Assembly: GCA_019155185.1 (NCBI GenBank)
Contig: CM032804.1
Location: forward strand, 16,522,721-16,586,720
Reading direction: 5' to 3'
Source: Beaufortia kweichowensis
Lineage: Eukaryota > Chordata > Actinopteri > Cypriniformes > Gastromyzontidae
Length of the DNA stretch: 64,000 nt
The notes under the pieces were generated by a model. That model ran no database searches, was not told the DNA's origin, and saw nothing but the letters and a program-made list of their open reading frames with translations. Position 1 is the stretch's first letter; every line of letters starts with the position of its first letter. Made by a program: the position numbers and the translations under genes. Shown one piece after another: positions 21,078 to 32,072 of the stretch.

Positions 21078-21636
21078 TTTACCAGAGTCCAGATATGGCA
21101 GGAGTTTTTAGGCTCTAGCATGTCGCCTGAGGATGAAGAAGTAAACATACCACCACTGATAAACACTGTAGTGTCATGCCAGAATTAAAAAGGGAGAGTT
21201 TTTTCTAAAATGTATTTCTTTGGCAAGATACGTTTCCCTTTCTCTTGTGTGTGATTACAGGTGTTCCAGTGTTCCACAGGAGTAGCAAAGATCTCTGAAA
21301 TATGAAACCTGCATCACAGTGCACCACCCACCTAGCTGACACCTGGTGGACATCCACAGAGCATCCATGTCCACCATTTCCACATCCCATCATAAACATA
21401 ACCTAAAGGACTTAACTACACAGACCTCAACTACATCCGCCAACTCCACATAATCACACCTTTTAAATAAAGGTTTCTACACTTAAGCATTGTCAGGAAA
21501 TGCTATTATTTACAATCAAACTGTATCATCATAAGCAGGAACCTGTATACAACATGTGTACATGACTAATAAGAGTGCTTTTTTGTTTGTTTTGTTTCGT
21601 TTTTCTTTGTGATCAAAAAATGATCAAATGGGGGAT
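21078..21636 (+). other. ERV 3' region without readable env
   Basis: Sequence continues from the ERV side of the solo LTR (TTTACCAGAGTCC) to a polypurine tract (AAATGGGGGAT, ending 21636). No frame shows envelope motifs. It is probably the eroded 3' part of the provirus. Confidence 0.4.
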
Positions 21637-22027
21637 TGAAAGATTGTATTCAAATTCAGTTACATTGCATCTGTATCCTGATGGCATTAATTTGCATTGC
21701 ATCCCTGCCCTGTAATTAACATACACATATGTTAAGGTGTGAGCCAAATGGCCCATATAATCAATATACAGGAAGACCCACCTATCCTGTGTAAGGTCCC
21801 TGGTAGGAGGTCTCAGTATGAACTGTCCTTTTGTTTGAAGACCTTTAGATACAATGTATAAAGGTCTGCTCACACAGACAGTACTTTGGGTTAAGACAGC
21901 AGAAGGTTGGTACAAGAACATCGCCCCAGAAGAACCATGCTACACAACCACCTTCAATAAAACTCTTTTCCCCACAAGCACTTGGTCCTGCTTTCTTCTT
22001 TTTATGTACTAGAAGCATTCTAGTACA
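21637..22027 (+). mobile_element. ERV LTR D with PBS-like sequence
   Basis: A 391-bp LTR: TGAAAGATTG..TTCTAGTACA. It contains a TATA-like TATAAAG (21857), AATAAA (21956-21961) and a U5-like T-rich end. A polypurine tract precedes it, and TGGCGAGCCACCCAAAGA (22029-22046) follows where a primer-binding site would be. Having both signals on one LTR suggests a junction of two proviruses sharing an LTR. Confidence 0.65.
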
Positions 22028-22400
22028 TTGGCGAGCCACCCAAAGACTGCACAGCCAAATTCAAGAAAATCTAACAGTAAGTGATATTTACGTTCACGTG
22101 AGCAGTCCGATGGTGGCGACGTCTTCCACTGGTGAGGCTGGGCCTTGTTGCAGTGGAGAAGGAGTCTGAATCCGTTCAACAGCCTTGAACACGAAGCGCT
22201 GTGGGATGCTAATCTCCTGGAGCACCGAAAGGGTCCTGGCGATCTGGAACATGCAGATAAGGCCCTGAAGCTGGTGCAGAAGGTCCTTGACGATCTGGAA
22301 CACTCAGATGAAGGTACCTGGAAGTAAAGGTTGCTCTCCTGGGCTTAACCTTGTTGCAGACGTTTGTGATTGCCTTTCTGGACAGCAGGCTCTGAACGTG
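22028..22400 (+). other. ERV leader-like sequence
   Basis: A splice-donor-like CAGTAAGTG lies at about 22075. A short ORF-rich stretch (22145-22327, with GDLEHADKALKLVQ) contains an internally repeated GATCTGGAACA phrase. No gag motif is identified. Confidence 0.35.
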
Positions 22401-22419
22401 GTTTCTCTATTTTAGTCCT

Positions 22420-22530
22420 TGCGGGGAGACTCAGAACTGGGTGCTCTGTTATGCTTCCTAGGACGACAGCCGGAAACTCAGAACGGGTGATCTGTTATGC
22501 TTCCTAGCACAATAGCCGGAAACTCAGAAC
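22420..22530 (+). repeat. Two-copy tandem repeat
   Basis: AACTCAGAAC..GGTGCTCTGTTATGCTTCCTAG and GCCGGAAACTCAGAAC recur with a period of about 55 bp between 22425 and 22530. The flank to about 22880 holds no gene that I can support. Confidence 0.5.
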
Positions 22531-22904
22531 AAAGAATTTGTGTTGAAAGGGTACTTTTATCCCCTTTCAGATAAGGAGGAGATTGCATTTTGCCGCTTGT
22601 CCCTTGCAGGCCTGTGATTGGCTGATGATGTCAGAGAGGGCTCACTCATCCTTTTGCCTCAGTAGTGAACGTATTTCCATAGAGTAAAGCACAGCATTAA
22701 AACTGTGTCTTCACTGTTTTACCTATGCAGTTCTCACTTCCCAAACCACTTTCAAAATACCTTTGGCTTTGTCCTGAATACAAAGAGTATAAACATGACA
22801 AAAAGATGTTAAATCATGCATAAATTCATCATGCATGAATTCATTCATATGTGAATAGCATTTGTAAATCTTCCGTATTTAACACAAATGACTATTATGT
22901 TATT

Positions 22905-23358
22905 ACTCCGCCCTAGAGTTCCCGGTCTCCGCCCTAGAGTTCCCAGACTCAGTCCCCGCTCATATGGTTGCCCCCTCCGAATATTTTCCCATGTCATCTC
23001 AAGAGATCTCTACCCTGTATGCCCGGCGCCTCCGAGTCCCCAGTGCCCGGCGCCTCCGAGTCCCCAGTGCCCAGCGCCTCCGAGTCCCCAGTGCCCGGCG
23101 CCTCCGAGTCCCCTGTTCCCGGCTCCTCCGAGTCCCCGGCGCAGCCACAGCCAGCCCCGGTGCAGCCACAGCCAGCCCCGGCGCTGCCGGACCCCGCTCC
23201 TCCAGAGCCAGACCCCGATCCTCCAGAGCCTGAGGCTTCCAAAGACGTCTATTGTTTACCCTTTGCTACCGTGTGTACCCCAGTAGCTGAGATGAAGTAC
23301 AAGAAGTATCTTTTGGAGAAAAAAACATTCCACGAACAACACAGCATCGCTGGAGAAG
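22905..23358 (+). pseudogene. Fragment of the gag-only element ORF joined to an exon-like segment
   Basis: In plus orientation the frame carries VAPSEYFPMSSQEISTLY, matching the middle of the gag-like ORF of the 17-20 kb element. It then jumps to the ESPVPGASESP repeats and a Pro-rich end (QPAPALPDPAPPEPDPD). The intervening Ser-rich region is deleted. From about 23240 the sequence changes to a Lys-rich segment (KYKKYLLEKKTFHEQHS) that ends at GAAG/GTATGT (23358), like a splice donor. The latter part may be the first surviving exon of the transposase-related gene downstream. Confidence 0.5.
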
Positions 23359-23837
23359 GTATGTAATATAAAATTTTAAAAAGATTAACAGACTGCAGAA
23401 GGCAGAGGGACTTGATGGGTATGTGGCTAATGGGTAGCATAATATTTGTAAAATGTACATTCTCAGTACAAGAATTATTTGATCATTCTACAGGAATGTA
23501 TCACAATGGAATCATAGTGCAAGTAATATTTATACAAACAGTTTGAATAATTTGAACAGTGGTAAAACTACGTTTTTAGTTCAAGACGTTCATGTTATTT
23601 GCAAGAAAAATGGCATTGCAAGGTTGATGTCAGACTCAGATCAGTACGAAAATCCCACCTTAACCGTTTGTGAAAACCAAGTGATTTAAAAGTAGTGTCA
23701 ATGAGTATAAAGTTATTAATTATTGAAGGCATTATTCATGTATTTACTATTATAACCTATTTTTATTTGTATACATGCATATGCTTATATTAGTAAATGC
23801 ACATTTTTCTGTTTAACTCTTGATTTTTGCTTTGCAG

Positions 23838-23898
23838 ACGAACCCACCATGTTGGAGTGAGTGGACAACAAAATGCTTTTGATGTGTTACAGTTACAG
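23838..23898 (+). pseudogene. Candidate small exon
   Basis: A 61-bp segment has a pyrimidine-rich acceptor (TTTTGCTTTGCAG) and a good donor (CAG/GTAAGG). One frame is open (HHVGVSGQQNAFDVLQ). It lies between the 23.3-kb exon-like segment and the 26.1-kb exon, and may belong to the same split gene. The product is not recognised. Confidence 0.35.
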
Positions 23899-24477
23899 GT
23901 AAGGATTACCGACTATCAGATTGTTAGTCTGTGCTGCATTCTGGCACATTATTTTATCTCCATCTTGTTTTTTATGACCACATTTTTTTAGGTTGCTTAC
24001 CCAAAGCTGATGTATTAAATGACAATACCACACTTAAATTTGCTTAATGAACTGTGCATAATAATATCCTTATTTATTAAATAATAGTTTTAAACCTGTG
24101 TATGAAAATATGGGTTTGTTTTAGCTTGTTAATTAATTAATTATTAAAAGAACAGTGCATTCCCAGACTGACATGTGCAAAACCTAAATAAATACCCATC
24201 TCCACCAATGCACAAATTTGCATTTCACTTTTGCACTTGTCCTCAACAGGCATGCCCAAAACACTTGTGTGTTGTATTCATTATTTGTGTGTTTAATACA
24301 TTATGTCGGATGTATGTATGTAAACAGCAAAAAAAAAAAACTTTAGATGGGTTTTCAAAGGTTCATATTTATACACTTGATCATGTTGTGTAGTAATTAA
24401 CTTTAAAACTGTTAAATTAAACAATACATTCTCAATTCTAATGAATGACTTCACACTTAAAGAAAACAGCTCACTAC

Positions 24478-25870
24478 TGTAAGACTGGTGCCCAGATGTC
24501 CAAACCAACAGGACATCACATCCTGGGGAACAAAGGACTCTTTCCAACATATTGAGTTCCCCCACAGAGTTTGCATCCCCATCTCAAATAGCACACCTCA
24601 AAGGATGCTGATTGCGAACTCACACCTTCACATCTGTCTCTTTCTCCCCCTCTCTTCATCTACTTCCCCTCAGCTCAGATAACCCTAAAACTCACCTATG
24701 AACTGTATTTAAGATATACCACATTCTGTGTGATCAAAGTATCTAAATATTCATGTCTCATATCATTTGAAATGTCTCAGTGCGACTTACACAATGGTCT
24801 TATCCCCACAACAGTAGAGCAGATCATAACAAAGGTTTAAGGAGTTTGGAGATATTCTACTCACTGCTGTGGGTGTGTCCTTCCTGGGCTCCTTCATGGA
24901 AATGGCCATTTGGGCCTGATCAGGTTCAGAGTCTTTTCTATGTAAATTACATCTCCATTTGGAGGAAGTACACTTTGATTTGGGTATTTAAGGGAAGCAA
25001 GCAAAAGGTTCTGTGAGTCTGTAAACGGATTTCCCGCACAGTTGCTGTGTGTAGTTTTGACTGTCAGGTAAACATTTCTAAATTCTCATCTCTGCATTAT
25101 TGACTGTTTTACATGAATTGATCACTTTACTAAATTGTTTGAATTAGATATTGAATCATTGCTGTCGTTTACCTGTTTAATAAATTGTTATGTTTGTATC
25201 TATTCTAAATACTGAATTATTGGCTTAGTAGACTATGATGCATCCGTGTTACCGCAATACTACGACCAGGGTTAAGTATATTGAAATAATTAAGTTGTTA
25301 TGCAGTCGGATTTTGTGTATCCTCTGTTTAGGCAGAGAAGAGTTTTGTGTATCCTCTGTTTAGTCAGAGAAGAGTTCGATTGTATGGGGCTACATGGGTA
25401 CCTTTTAATAATAGTAAGCGGGAGCTACACTGTTAAATTGCTTTAGCCATAACCTCTGATTATCTAAATTACCTAACTTTAACTAAGTTGTTATGCAATT
25501 GCATTATATAGGCGATTGTATGGGGCTACATGGGTACCTTTTAACAATAGTAAGCGGGAGCTACATTGTTAAATTGCTTTAGCCATTTGTGATCATGGGC
25601 CCGCACACGGCCGGTGCGAGGACCCTGTGCGACATTGAGAACCTTGGTGTACAAGTCCAATAATAATAGTGAGTTGAACAGAATGATAAAACATTTATCT
25701 AAATTTAAGAATCTTAACTTAACCTTTACAAGGTTTTATCTTTTGGAGTCAGATAAAATTGAGGAATAAAAAGTAAAGAATAAAGCAGGGAAAGACCGGC
25801 TGAAACCTTTCAATATAGCCATTACCACTGGACTCCTACGTTGGGCCAGTGGGTGGTTTTTGGGTGGCTT
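24478..25870 (+). mobile_element. LTR/leader-like block with tandem repeats
   Basis: The left part has a promoter-like GGGTATTTAAGGG (about 24980) and a later TTTAATAAATTG (about 25178). From about 25290 to 25640 come tandem units: TTTTGTGTATCCTCTGTTTAG twice, then TGTATGGGGCTACATGGGTACC..TTTAGCCAT twice, ending in GGGCCCGCACACGGCCGG. The same repeat block occurs at 57960-58440. This organisation resembles a retroviral LTR plus a repeat-bearing leader. The element's exact ends are not established. Confidence 0.45.
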
Positions 25871-26144
25871 TTCCCATCCAGCCTTACACTACAGTGCACA
25901 TACTTGAAAGCAAATACTTTACAGGTATCAATATGATATTGTGTTAACTCGTGTGTCTAGTTGTTTGAACTTTGTTTCCAAAATTTGGATTTTTGAATGC
26001 TCTATAGCCTCAATAAGCTTGACATTTTAACTTTAGAATTACTTTTGATGGTTGTCCAATTTTTTTTCTCTTTGGAATTTATGGGAAATCATTTTTGTCT
26101 TGGGTATTAATTTAGTCACCGTGTTATTTTTATTTGCCTTTCAG

Positions 26145-27926
26145 CAAGACCCATGTTTGGTTAACATGTGTATCAACCACATGAGCAATGCTTTGCAGGT
26201 ATGGATAATTCATTCATTTAATTTCTGTTATACATTTTTTCACAGGGACTAAAAGTTATTTTATTATATTATTGAACAACAAGTATTTGCAGTTCACTGT
26301 CAATAACACAGATAGCGTAAATGTTCACTTAATTGATGATGTATGTGATGATGTGCTCTATAAAAAGACCTTGAAAACCTTTACACCTCTAAATAATTGC
26401 CCCACATTTTCAATCACCTTTAGTTGTGATGGTGTACCTTTATTCAAATCCTCTTCACAGTCACATTGTGCACTTTAAATGAACTACCTCCCAATCTGAG
26501 ATCTGACCATATTATGTTAACAGCATTGTGGTTTGGAGCTAAAAAGCCACCAATGAACATCTATCTTGACCCATTTGTGAAGGAGTGCACTGATCTACAT
26601 GAGCGTGGCTTTGATTGGGTTACATTTGATGGTGTACATGCACTCTAAAAACAGATGTGTTAAAAATAACACAAGATGTGTCTAGTTAGGGACAACACAC
26701 AGATGTGTTGTCCCTAACTAGACACATCTTTGTGTTAATTTAAAAACAACACATTTTGTGTTACTTTTAACTCAACTTGTGTTACTTTCAACTCAACATG
26801 TGTTGTCCCTTTTATGTATTTAACACAAAATGACACATTATGTGTTAAACAGCATAACACAAAAAATGTGTTAAAAAATAACACATCCTTTTTTAGAGTG
26901 TGGTACCAGCAAAGTAGCACTTGTTGAACGTGGTCAGGGAAAGGCCAGGGTTTACCCATTTGAGGAAAACATGGAACTTAGATGTCAAAGTCAGACTTTG
27001 GAGCTAGTTACGAGAGCTGTTGAGACAGGCACACCTTTAGTGGGTGTGAATAGAAACTTGCAAGTGGCATAACTTTGCTGCTTACCACATCAATTTCATC
27101 TCAGCAGCTTTTAGATGCACAGGACCTTCTTCATCAGTTTGTATCTGAGATGGAGCCCCTTTATGGAATAAGCAATGTCACCTACAATGTTCACCTCTGC
27201 CTCCATCTCTCAAGAAGTGTCCAGAATTGGGGGCCATTATGGACCCATTCTGCCTTTCAATTTAAAGGCCTGTAACATGGAGTTAAAAGAAACGGTGAAA
27301 AGCACCCAGTCTGTGCCCATCCAAATATGTAAAGTTTTCTGGATGAAAAAAGCCCTTCCACTGTATGCCAGTCAAACACTAAAAAATCCCTCCTCAGAGT
27401 GTAGTGCTGTTCTTAGTCAGTTATTGAGAGGGAAAAAGAGCGAAAGCATGCAGTGAGGTGTTTAGGAGTTACAGCCTTTGGACCACCCAAGAGAAAAATG
27501 ATGGCACATGACGACTACATTGCTTTGCATAGTGTTGCAGATAGGGTAGAGAAGCAGTTTGTAGACTATTATGATTGAGTGTTTGTAAATGGTGTGATTG
27601 TTCATTCCCAGGCATACCACCGTTCAAAGAAGAGGAATTCAAGTGTAGTTCGTATTAAAACTGACAACACATTCTTCTTCGTTAAAACTTTCATGGTGAC
27701 AGACGTAGGAAATGGCAGTACTTGTTATGCTGTTGGTCGCTGTTTTGAGGAGGGGAACCACAGCTTTTCTGCTTGTGTTCAAAATCCTCTACACTTTCAT
27801 CCAGTCAAGAAGGTAATGTCTCACCTGACCTCAGAAATTGAACAGAAATGTTTGTACATACCTTTGGAACAGCACAGATGTGATTATATTATGACTTTTC
27901 TAAATTTTTATGAAGTAACTGTTTAA
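26145..27926 (+). pseudogene. Transposase-related multi-exon gene, broken
   Basis: Pieces in order: exon 26145-26198 (acceptor TTTCAG, donor CAG/GTATGG; DPCLVNMCINHMSNALQ). Then 26272-26640 with FSCDGVPLFKSS and ALWFGAKKPPMNIYL. A 260-bp MITE follows, then 26901-27275 with KARVYPFEE and LYGISNVTYNVHLCLHL followed by WGPLW. Positions 27579-27926 are a C-terminal block with FVKTFMV. These motifs recall the large fish transposase family with tnp2/KDZ-like proteins, possibly CACTA/EnSpm-related; the assignment is tentative. The central DSxAR and CGxC region is missing, and the frame changes at least four times. Confidence 0.5.
26641..26900. mobile_element. Palindromic MITE with CACTCTAAAAA termini
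   Basis: A 260-bp element with inverted ends CACTCTAAAAA and TTTTTAGAGTG and many TGTGTTA/TAACACA motifs. Inside, about 26672-26725 forms a near-perfect hairpin around TCTAGTTAGGGACAACACA. It interrupts the transposase-related ORF after DGVHA. The flanks suggest only a short (2-3 bp) duplication, so the superfamily is uncertain. Confidence 0.75.
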
Positions 27927-28011
27927 TTTGTTCATTTCTGACATCAGTGACATTAGTTTTTGCAGCTTTCACACAGAAAAAATATTTCCTTTTTTGATAA
28001 TCACTGATACT

Positions 28012-28594
28012 CAAATTAAGGCTTTTGGTAGTAGCGTTAATTTGAATTTCTTAACTCTTTCGTTGGTGGCCAACTGTTGCCTCAGTGTTACCGTGCAGAC
28101 GAGGCAGACACGAGAAATTCAGATCAAGTAGTTTACTTAACTTTTTCAAGTACATATCCTCACTTAAGAGGGGAACAATACAAGCTTTTAACATCCATGA
28201 AACAGGTTCAGAAATCCAGAAACATATCACACGTCAGAACAGAACACGGCTACAAAAACAACAACACCAGACAAAGAACTGAACAAAAGACCGGGTTTAA
28301 ATAATAGAGGTAATAAGTCCAACTTAATAACAAAACAGACGGTGCAGATCAGAGGGGTTGAGTGCGAGGGATTGATGACAGGTGTGCGGGGTGCAAAGGA
28401 ATGTGGGAAATGGTGTCCTTAATATTCCGGGGATGCAGAGCAGGTGACGTGATGTATAGAATCCGATGCTAAAGGCATCGACTCCGTGACACTCAGTGTG
28501 ACTGAAAACTCCATTAATGGTGGGGAAAGAGTTGATGCTAGTGGAGAACACAGGTTTACAAAGATGTGTCAGTCCAGTCAAGAGAAATTAGTTT
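28012..28594 (+). pseudogene. Small ORF interrupted by a solo LTR
   Basis: Upstream of the LTR the frame reads LTLSLVANCCLS. Downstream it continues as VTENSINGGERVDASG and ends at TAA at about 28594. The frame matches across the CTCAG duplication, so one exon-like frame existed before the insertion. The product is unknown; it may be part of the transposase-related locus. Confidence 0.4.
28086..28491. mobile_element. Solo Gypsy-type LTR with CTCAG duplication
   Basis: 406 bp, TGTTACCGTG..GACTCCGTGACA, with perfect 5-bp flanks CTCAG (28081-28085 and 28492-28496). The TGTTAC..GTGACA ends are shared with the Gypsy LTRs at 29157 and 33522, and the interior phrase GGCACAGAC-type leader sequence is absent. 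It is a recombined-out Gypsy insertion. Confidence 0.85.
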
Positions 28595-28599
28595 AAATT

Positions 28600-29151
28600 A
28601 AATGTGTCCCTACATTTTTTTGTATTTGGAGAAATATTAACTACATACATACACATTAATATATACATATTAATACATACACTACATATGCATTTTCTTA
28701 CGTAAAGAAATTGGTGATATTGATATATGGTATTGATGATATGAAAAATAAAATTTAAGTTTGCAAATGGAATGTGTGTTGTATTTGTTTTGTGTTATAA
28801 GCCAGTTAAGATCATGTAAAGTAATGTAAATAAGTTTATTTATTAGAAATTGTGCTGATTCTAAAATGGCATAGAAATTGAAATTAAATGTGGATGTAGA
28901 CTTGTTAAAAGTTCAAGCTGTTCAATTAAGGAAAACATAAGGAATTAATTAATATGGAAAACATGAGCATGTAAAATGTTTGTATGTATGTTGCTGAAAT
29001 AAATTGGCATATATAAATTAAACATATATTGACAACATTCATGGTCATAACGCACAATATTACATGAACAACAATCATATACATAGTATTAATATATGTC
29101 AATATACTCATTTAATATGGACAATTAATATATATTATAAACTTATATCAA
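28600..29151. other. AT-rich spacer
   Basis: TA-rich sequence with many ATATAT/TACATA runs and no credible gene. It is the target region of the Gypsy insertion. Confidence 0.4.
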
Positions 29152-29156
29152 CATAT

Positions 29157-29544
29157 TGTTACGGAACAGAAGGGACGGAGTCAGTGGCAACAGAACAAAA
29201 CAAAAGAGAAAGACGTTAATAAAACTGAAGGTAAACAATACTGTCCTTGGAACACTACAGGAAGACACAGGAACACAGGAGACGAGGAAACACTGGAGGA
29301 TGACCACTGGGGAGACAATGGAGGAAGATCGTGGGAAGACGCTGGAGAGAAGACGCTGAATAGCAACGGTAGCATTAGCAGGTTAGTGAGTCCGTGTAAC
29401 ATCAAATGAGACTGGACAATGACTGGTGGTAGGTGAGTGTCTTTTATGGCAATGTGGTGATAGGGATCAGGTGACGGTGATTAGAACTCAGGAGAGGGTG
29501 AGCGCTGTGATTGGGTGCGTTGTGAGCCTGGCGTGTCCGTGACA
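29157..29544 (-). repeat. Gypsy 3' LTR lacking a 24-bp segment
   Basis: 388 bp. Against the 5' LTR it lacks 24 bp after GTCAGTGGC (29186). On the element's sense strand the missing bases contain TTAATAAATT, the only clear AATAAA in the LTR. Apart from a few substitutions and one 1-bp indel the two LTRs agree. Confidence 0.85.
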
Positions 29545-29559
29545 GTACCCCCCGCTCCA

Positions 29560-31228
29560 GAGGGCCGGGGACCCCGGCGCTGTGGCGGTCTTCCTCTACC
29601 ACGAGGGGCTGGTCTGTCGGGATGCATAGAGTGGAAGGTTTGCAGTAAGGCCGTGTCAAGTATGTCATCACGTGGTACCCATGACCGTTCTCAGGGCCGT
29701 AGCCTTCCCAGTCGACCAGGTACTCTAACCGTCCACCACGGCGTCGGGAGTCCAGGATGTCCTTGACCGCGTATACCGTTCCTTCCACCAGTACCAAAGG
29801 AAGAGGGGGTTCCACGCCAGGCTCTGTAGAGGGAAGAACAGAGGGATGGTGAGGTTTCAACAGGGATACGTGAAAAGTGGGGTGTATACGATACTCAGCC
29901 GGTAACTGGAGTCTATAGGTGACAGGATTGATCTGCTCTATGATGGTGAAGGGACCAATGAAACGGGGACTCAGCTTGCGGCAGGGCAGATGCAGACGAA
30001 TATCTCTGGTTGACAGCCATACCTTCTGTCCCGGTTGGTAGGTTGGAGCTTCCGAGCGGCGAAGGTTGGCTGTCAGTCTGCGTCGATTTAATGCACGCTG
30101 GAGGTGGTGGTGGGCTGAGTTCCAGACTCTCTCGCTCTGCCGGAACCAGTAATCTACGGCTAGGACGTCTGAGGGTTCGCCAGACCAAGGGAACATGGGG
30201 GGTTGGTACCCAAGGACACACTGGAAGGGAGTAAGATTAGTAGAGGGCTGGCGTAGAGAGTTCTGGGCATATTCCGCCCAGCCGAGATACTGGCTCCAGG
30301 ACTCTTCATGGTCGTGGCAGAAGGTTCGTAGGTACCTGCTGATCTCCTGGACCTTCCTCTCCGTCTGCCCGTTCGATTGCGGATGATATCCCGATGACAG
30401 ACTGATGGTCACACCTAGGAGGGAGAAGAATGCTTTCCACACACGTGAGATAAATTGAGGACCTCTGTCTGAAACAATATCTTCAGGAATGCCAAAGTAC
30501 CTGAATACATGGTTGAAGAGTATTTCCGCTGTCTCCATTGCTGTTGGTAGACCTTTCAGAGGAATTAAACGACAGGATTTGGAGAATCTGTCTACTACGA
30601 TGAAGATGCATGTACAGCCACTGGAGGGAGGTAAGTCAGTGATGAAGTCCACCCCTAGGTGTGACCAGGGGCGGTTATGAACGGGCAGCGGGTGGAGTTT
30701 ACCAGCAGGTAGGTGGCGAGGAACTTTGGCCATGGCACACTCCTGGCAACCCCGCATGTATCTTCTTATGTCTGCTGCCATGTTGGGCCACCAGAAGTGT
30801 GCCTTCAGGAGCGAGAGAGTCTCATTGGCCCCTGGGTGGCCAGTGCCGGGCGATGTGTGAGTCATATGGATCATGGATGTGCGTTGACGACGAGGTAGGT
30901 ATTGCAATCCAGGTGGGCAGCCCGGCGGAGCTTGAGGTGGAGCATCGGCCGAGGGGAGCGTTTCTTCTGACCATGTGATGGGACTTACAATTAGTGGTTT
31001 GGGGAGAATGGGTTCTGGTTCTTCGGTGCTCTCTGGGGGTGAGTGGATACTTGACAGGGCATCGGCTTTGGAGTTTTTGGAACCAGGGCGGTAAGAGATG
31101 GTGAAATCGAATCGGGTGAAGAACAGGGCCCATCTTGCTTGTCTGGGGTTAAGACGTTTGGCAGCACGGATATATTCGAGGTTTTTAGTTGGCTTCCGCC
31201 GGGCTGAGTTTGCGGGAGAAGAAGGCAC
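29560..31228 (-). pseudogene. pol: Gypsy RNase H end, integrase and chromodomain
   Basis: A 594-residue open frame (31228 down to 29444, running into the LTR). It begins in the RNase H tail (KNLEYIRAAKRLNPRQARW, then DALSS). It continues with the integrase zinc region (H..H..CQECAMAK, about residues 130-173), the catalytic core with GVDFITD, SDRGPQF and NGQTERKVQ (the D, D and E positions), the GPY/F-type region (GPFTIIEQINPVTYRL) and a chromodomain-like YLVDWEGYG near residue 500. After that the expected chromodomain end (usually W-EP-N) is out of frame. Chromodomains bias integration toward marked chromatin in related elements. The core residues look intact. Confidence 0.85.
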
Positions 31229-32072
31229 ATGGGTGGAGGCGACTAGGTTTCCCCTGCTGCTGAGATAAGACCGCTCCTACTCCTGTTGATGAGGCGTCGA
31301 CTTCCACAACAAAGAGTTTGTTGGGATCAGGATGTACCAGGAGAGGAGCAGTCACAAAGGCGTCTTTCAACCATTGGAAGGCTTCTGCAGCCGCTGGTGT
31401 CCAGGGGAGATGTTTGGGTGCTCCCTTCAGCAGACTGGTGAGAGGGTGGACAATGGAGCTGAAGTTCTTGATGAACCGGCGGTAAAAGTTAGCGAATCTG
31501 AGGAAGCGTTGGAGTTCTTTAATGGAAGTTGGAGTAGGCCAAGAGGTGATGGCGGTGACCTTCCCCTCGTCCATTTGGATGCCACTACTGTCGATGTTGT
31601 AGCCAAGGAACTGCACTGAGGGGAGATGGAAGGAGCATTTCTCAGCTTTGAGGAAGAGCTGGTATTCCCTCAGGCGTTCTAGGACCTCCGCGACGTGTTG
31701 GCGATGTTCGGCCAGGCCCCGGGAGTAGATCAGGATGTCGTCGATATACAATACAAACTTGTGAAGGAACTCCCGGAGCACCTCATGGATGAACTCTTGG
31801 AAAACGGAGGGGGTGTTGACCAGTCCATACGGCATCACCAAGTATTCGTAATGTCCAGTGGGAGTGATGAAGGCGGTTTTCCACTCGTCCCCCTCACAAA
31901 TTCGAATGAGGTTGTAGGCACTGCGGAGGTCCAACTTGGTGAAGATAGTGGCACCTCGAAGCTGTTCTAATGCGGCCGGGACGAGAGGAAGGGGATACTG
32001 GAACTTAACAGTGATTTTATTGAGTGCTCTGTAATCAATGCAGGGTCTTAGACCGCCATCCTTTTTGGCCAC
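31185..32072 (-). pseudogene. pol: Gypsy reverse transcriptase and start of RNase H
   Basis: A 295-residue open frame with KKDGGLRPCIDYRALN, FTKLDLRSAYNLIRI, MPYGLVNTPSVFQ, the catalytic YIDD (about 31741), FLGYNID and RNase H start motifs (VVEVDASSTGVGAVLSQ, FFSRKLSPAE). It stops at 31185, where the sequence jumps to the end of RNase H, so roughly 40 residues of RNase H, including active-site positions, are deleted. Upstream, the protease frame overlaps at 32048-32072. Confidence 0.85.

Noticed and set aside
22029..22046. tRNA gene or fragment near LTR D
   Set aside because: The sequence resembles a primer-binding site, but no cloverleaf arms or promoter boxes surround it.
26641..26900. Possible miRNA precursor from the central hairpin
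   Set aside because: The hairpin is part of an element with terminal inverted repeats, so a MITE explains it better. Without small-RNA data I do not call a gene.
30010..30978. Plus-strand ORFs of 60-105 aa across the Gypsy integrase
   Set aside because: They are shadows of the 594-residue minus-strand pol frame.
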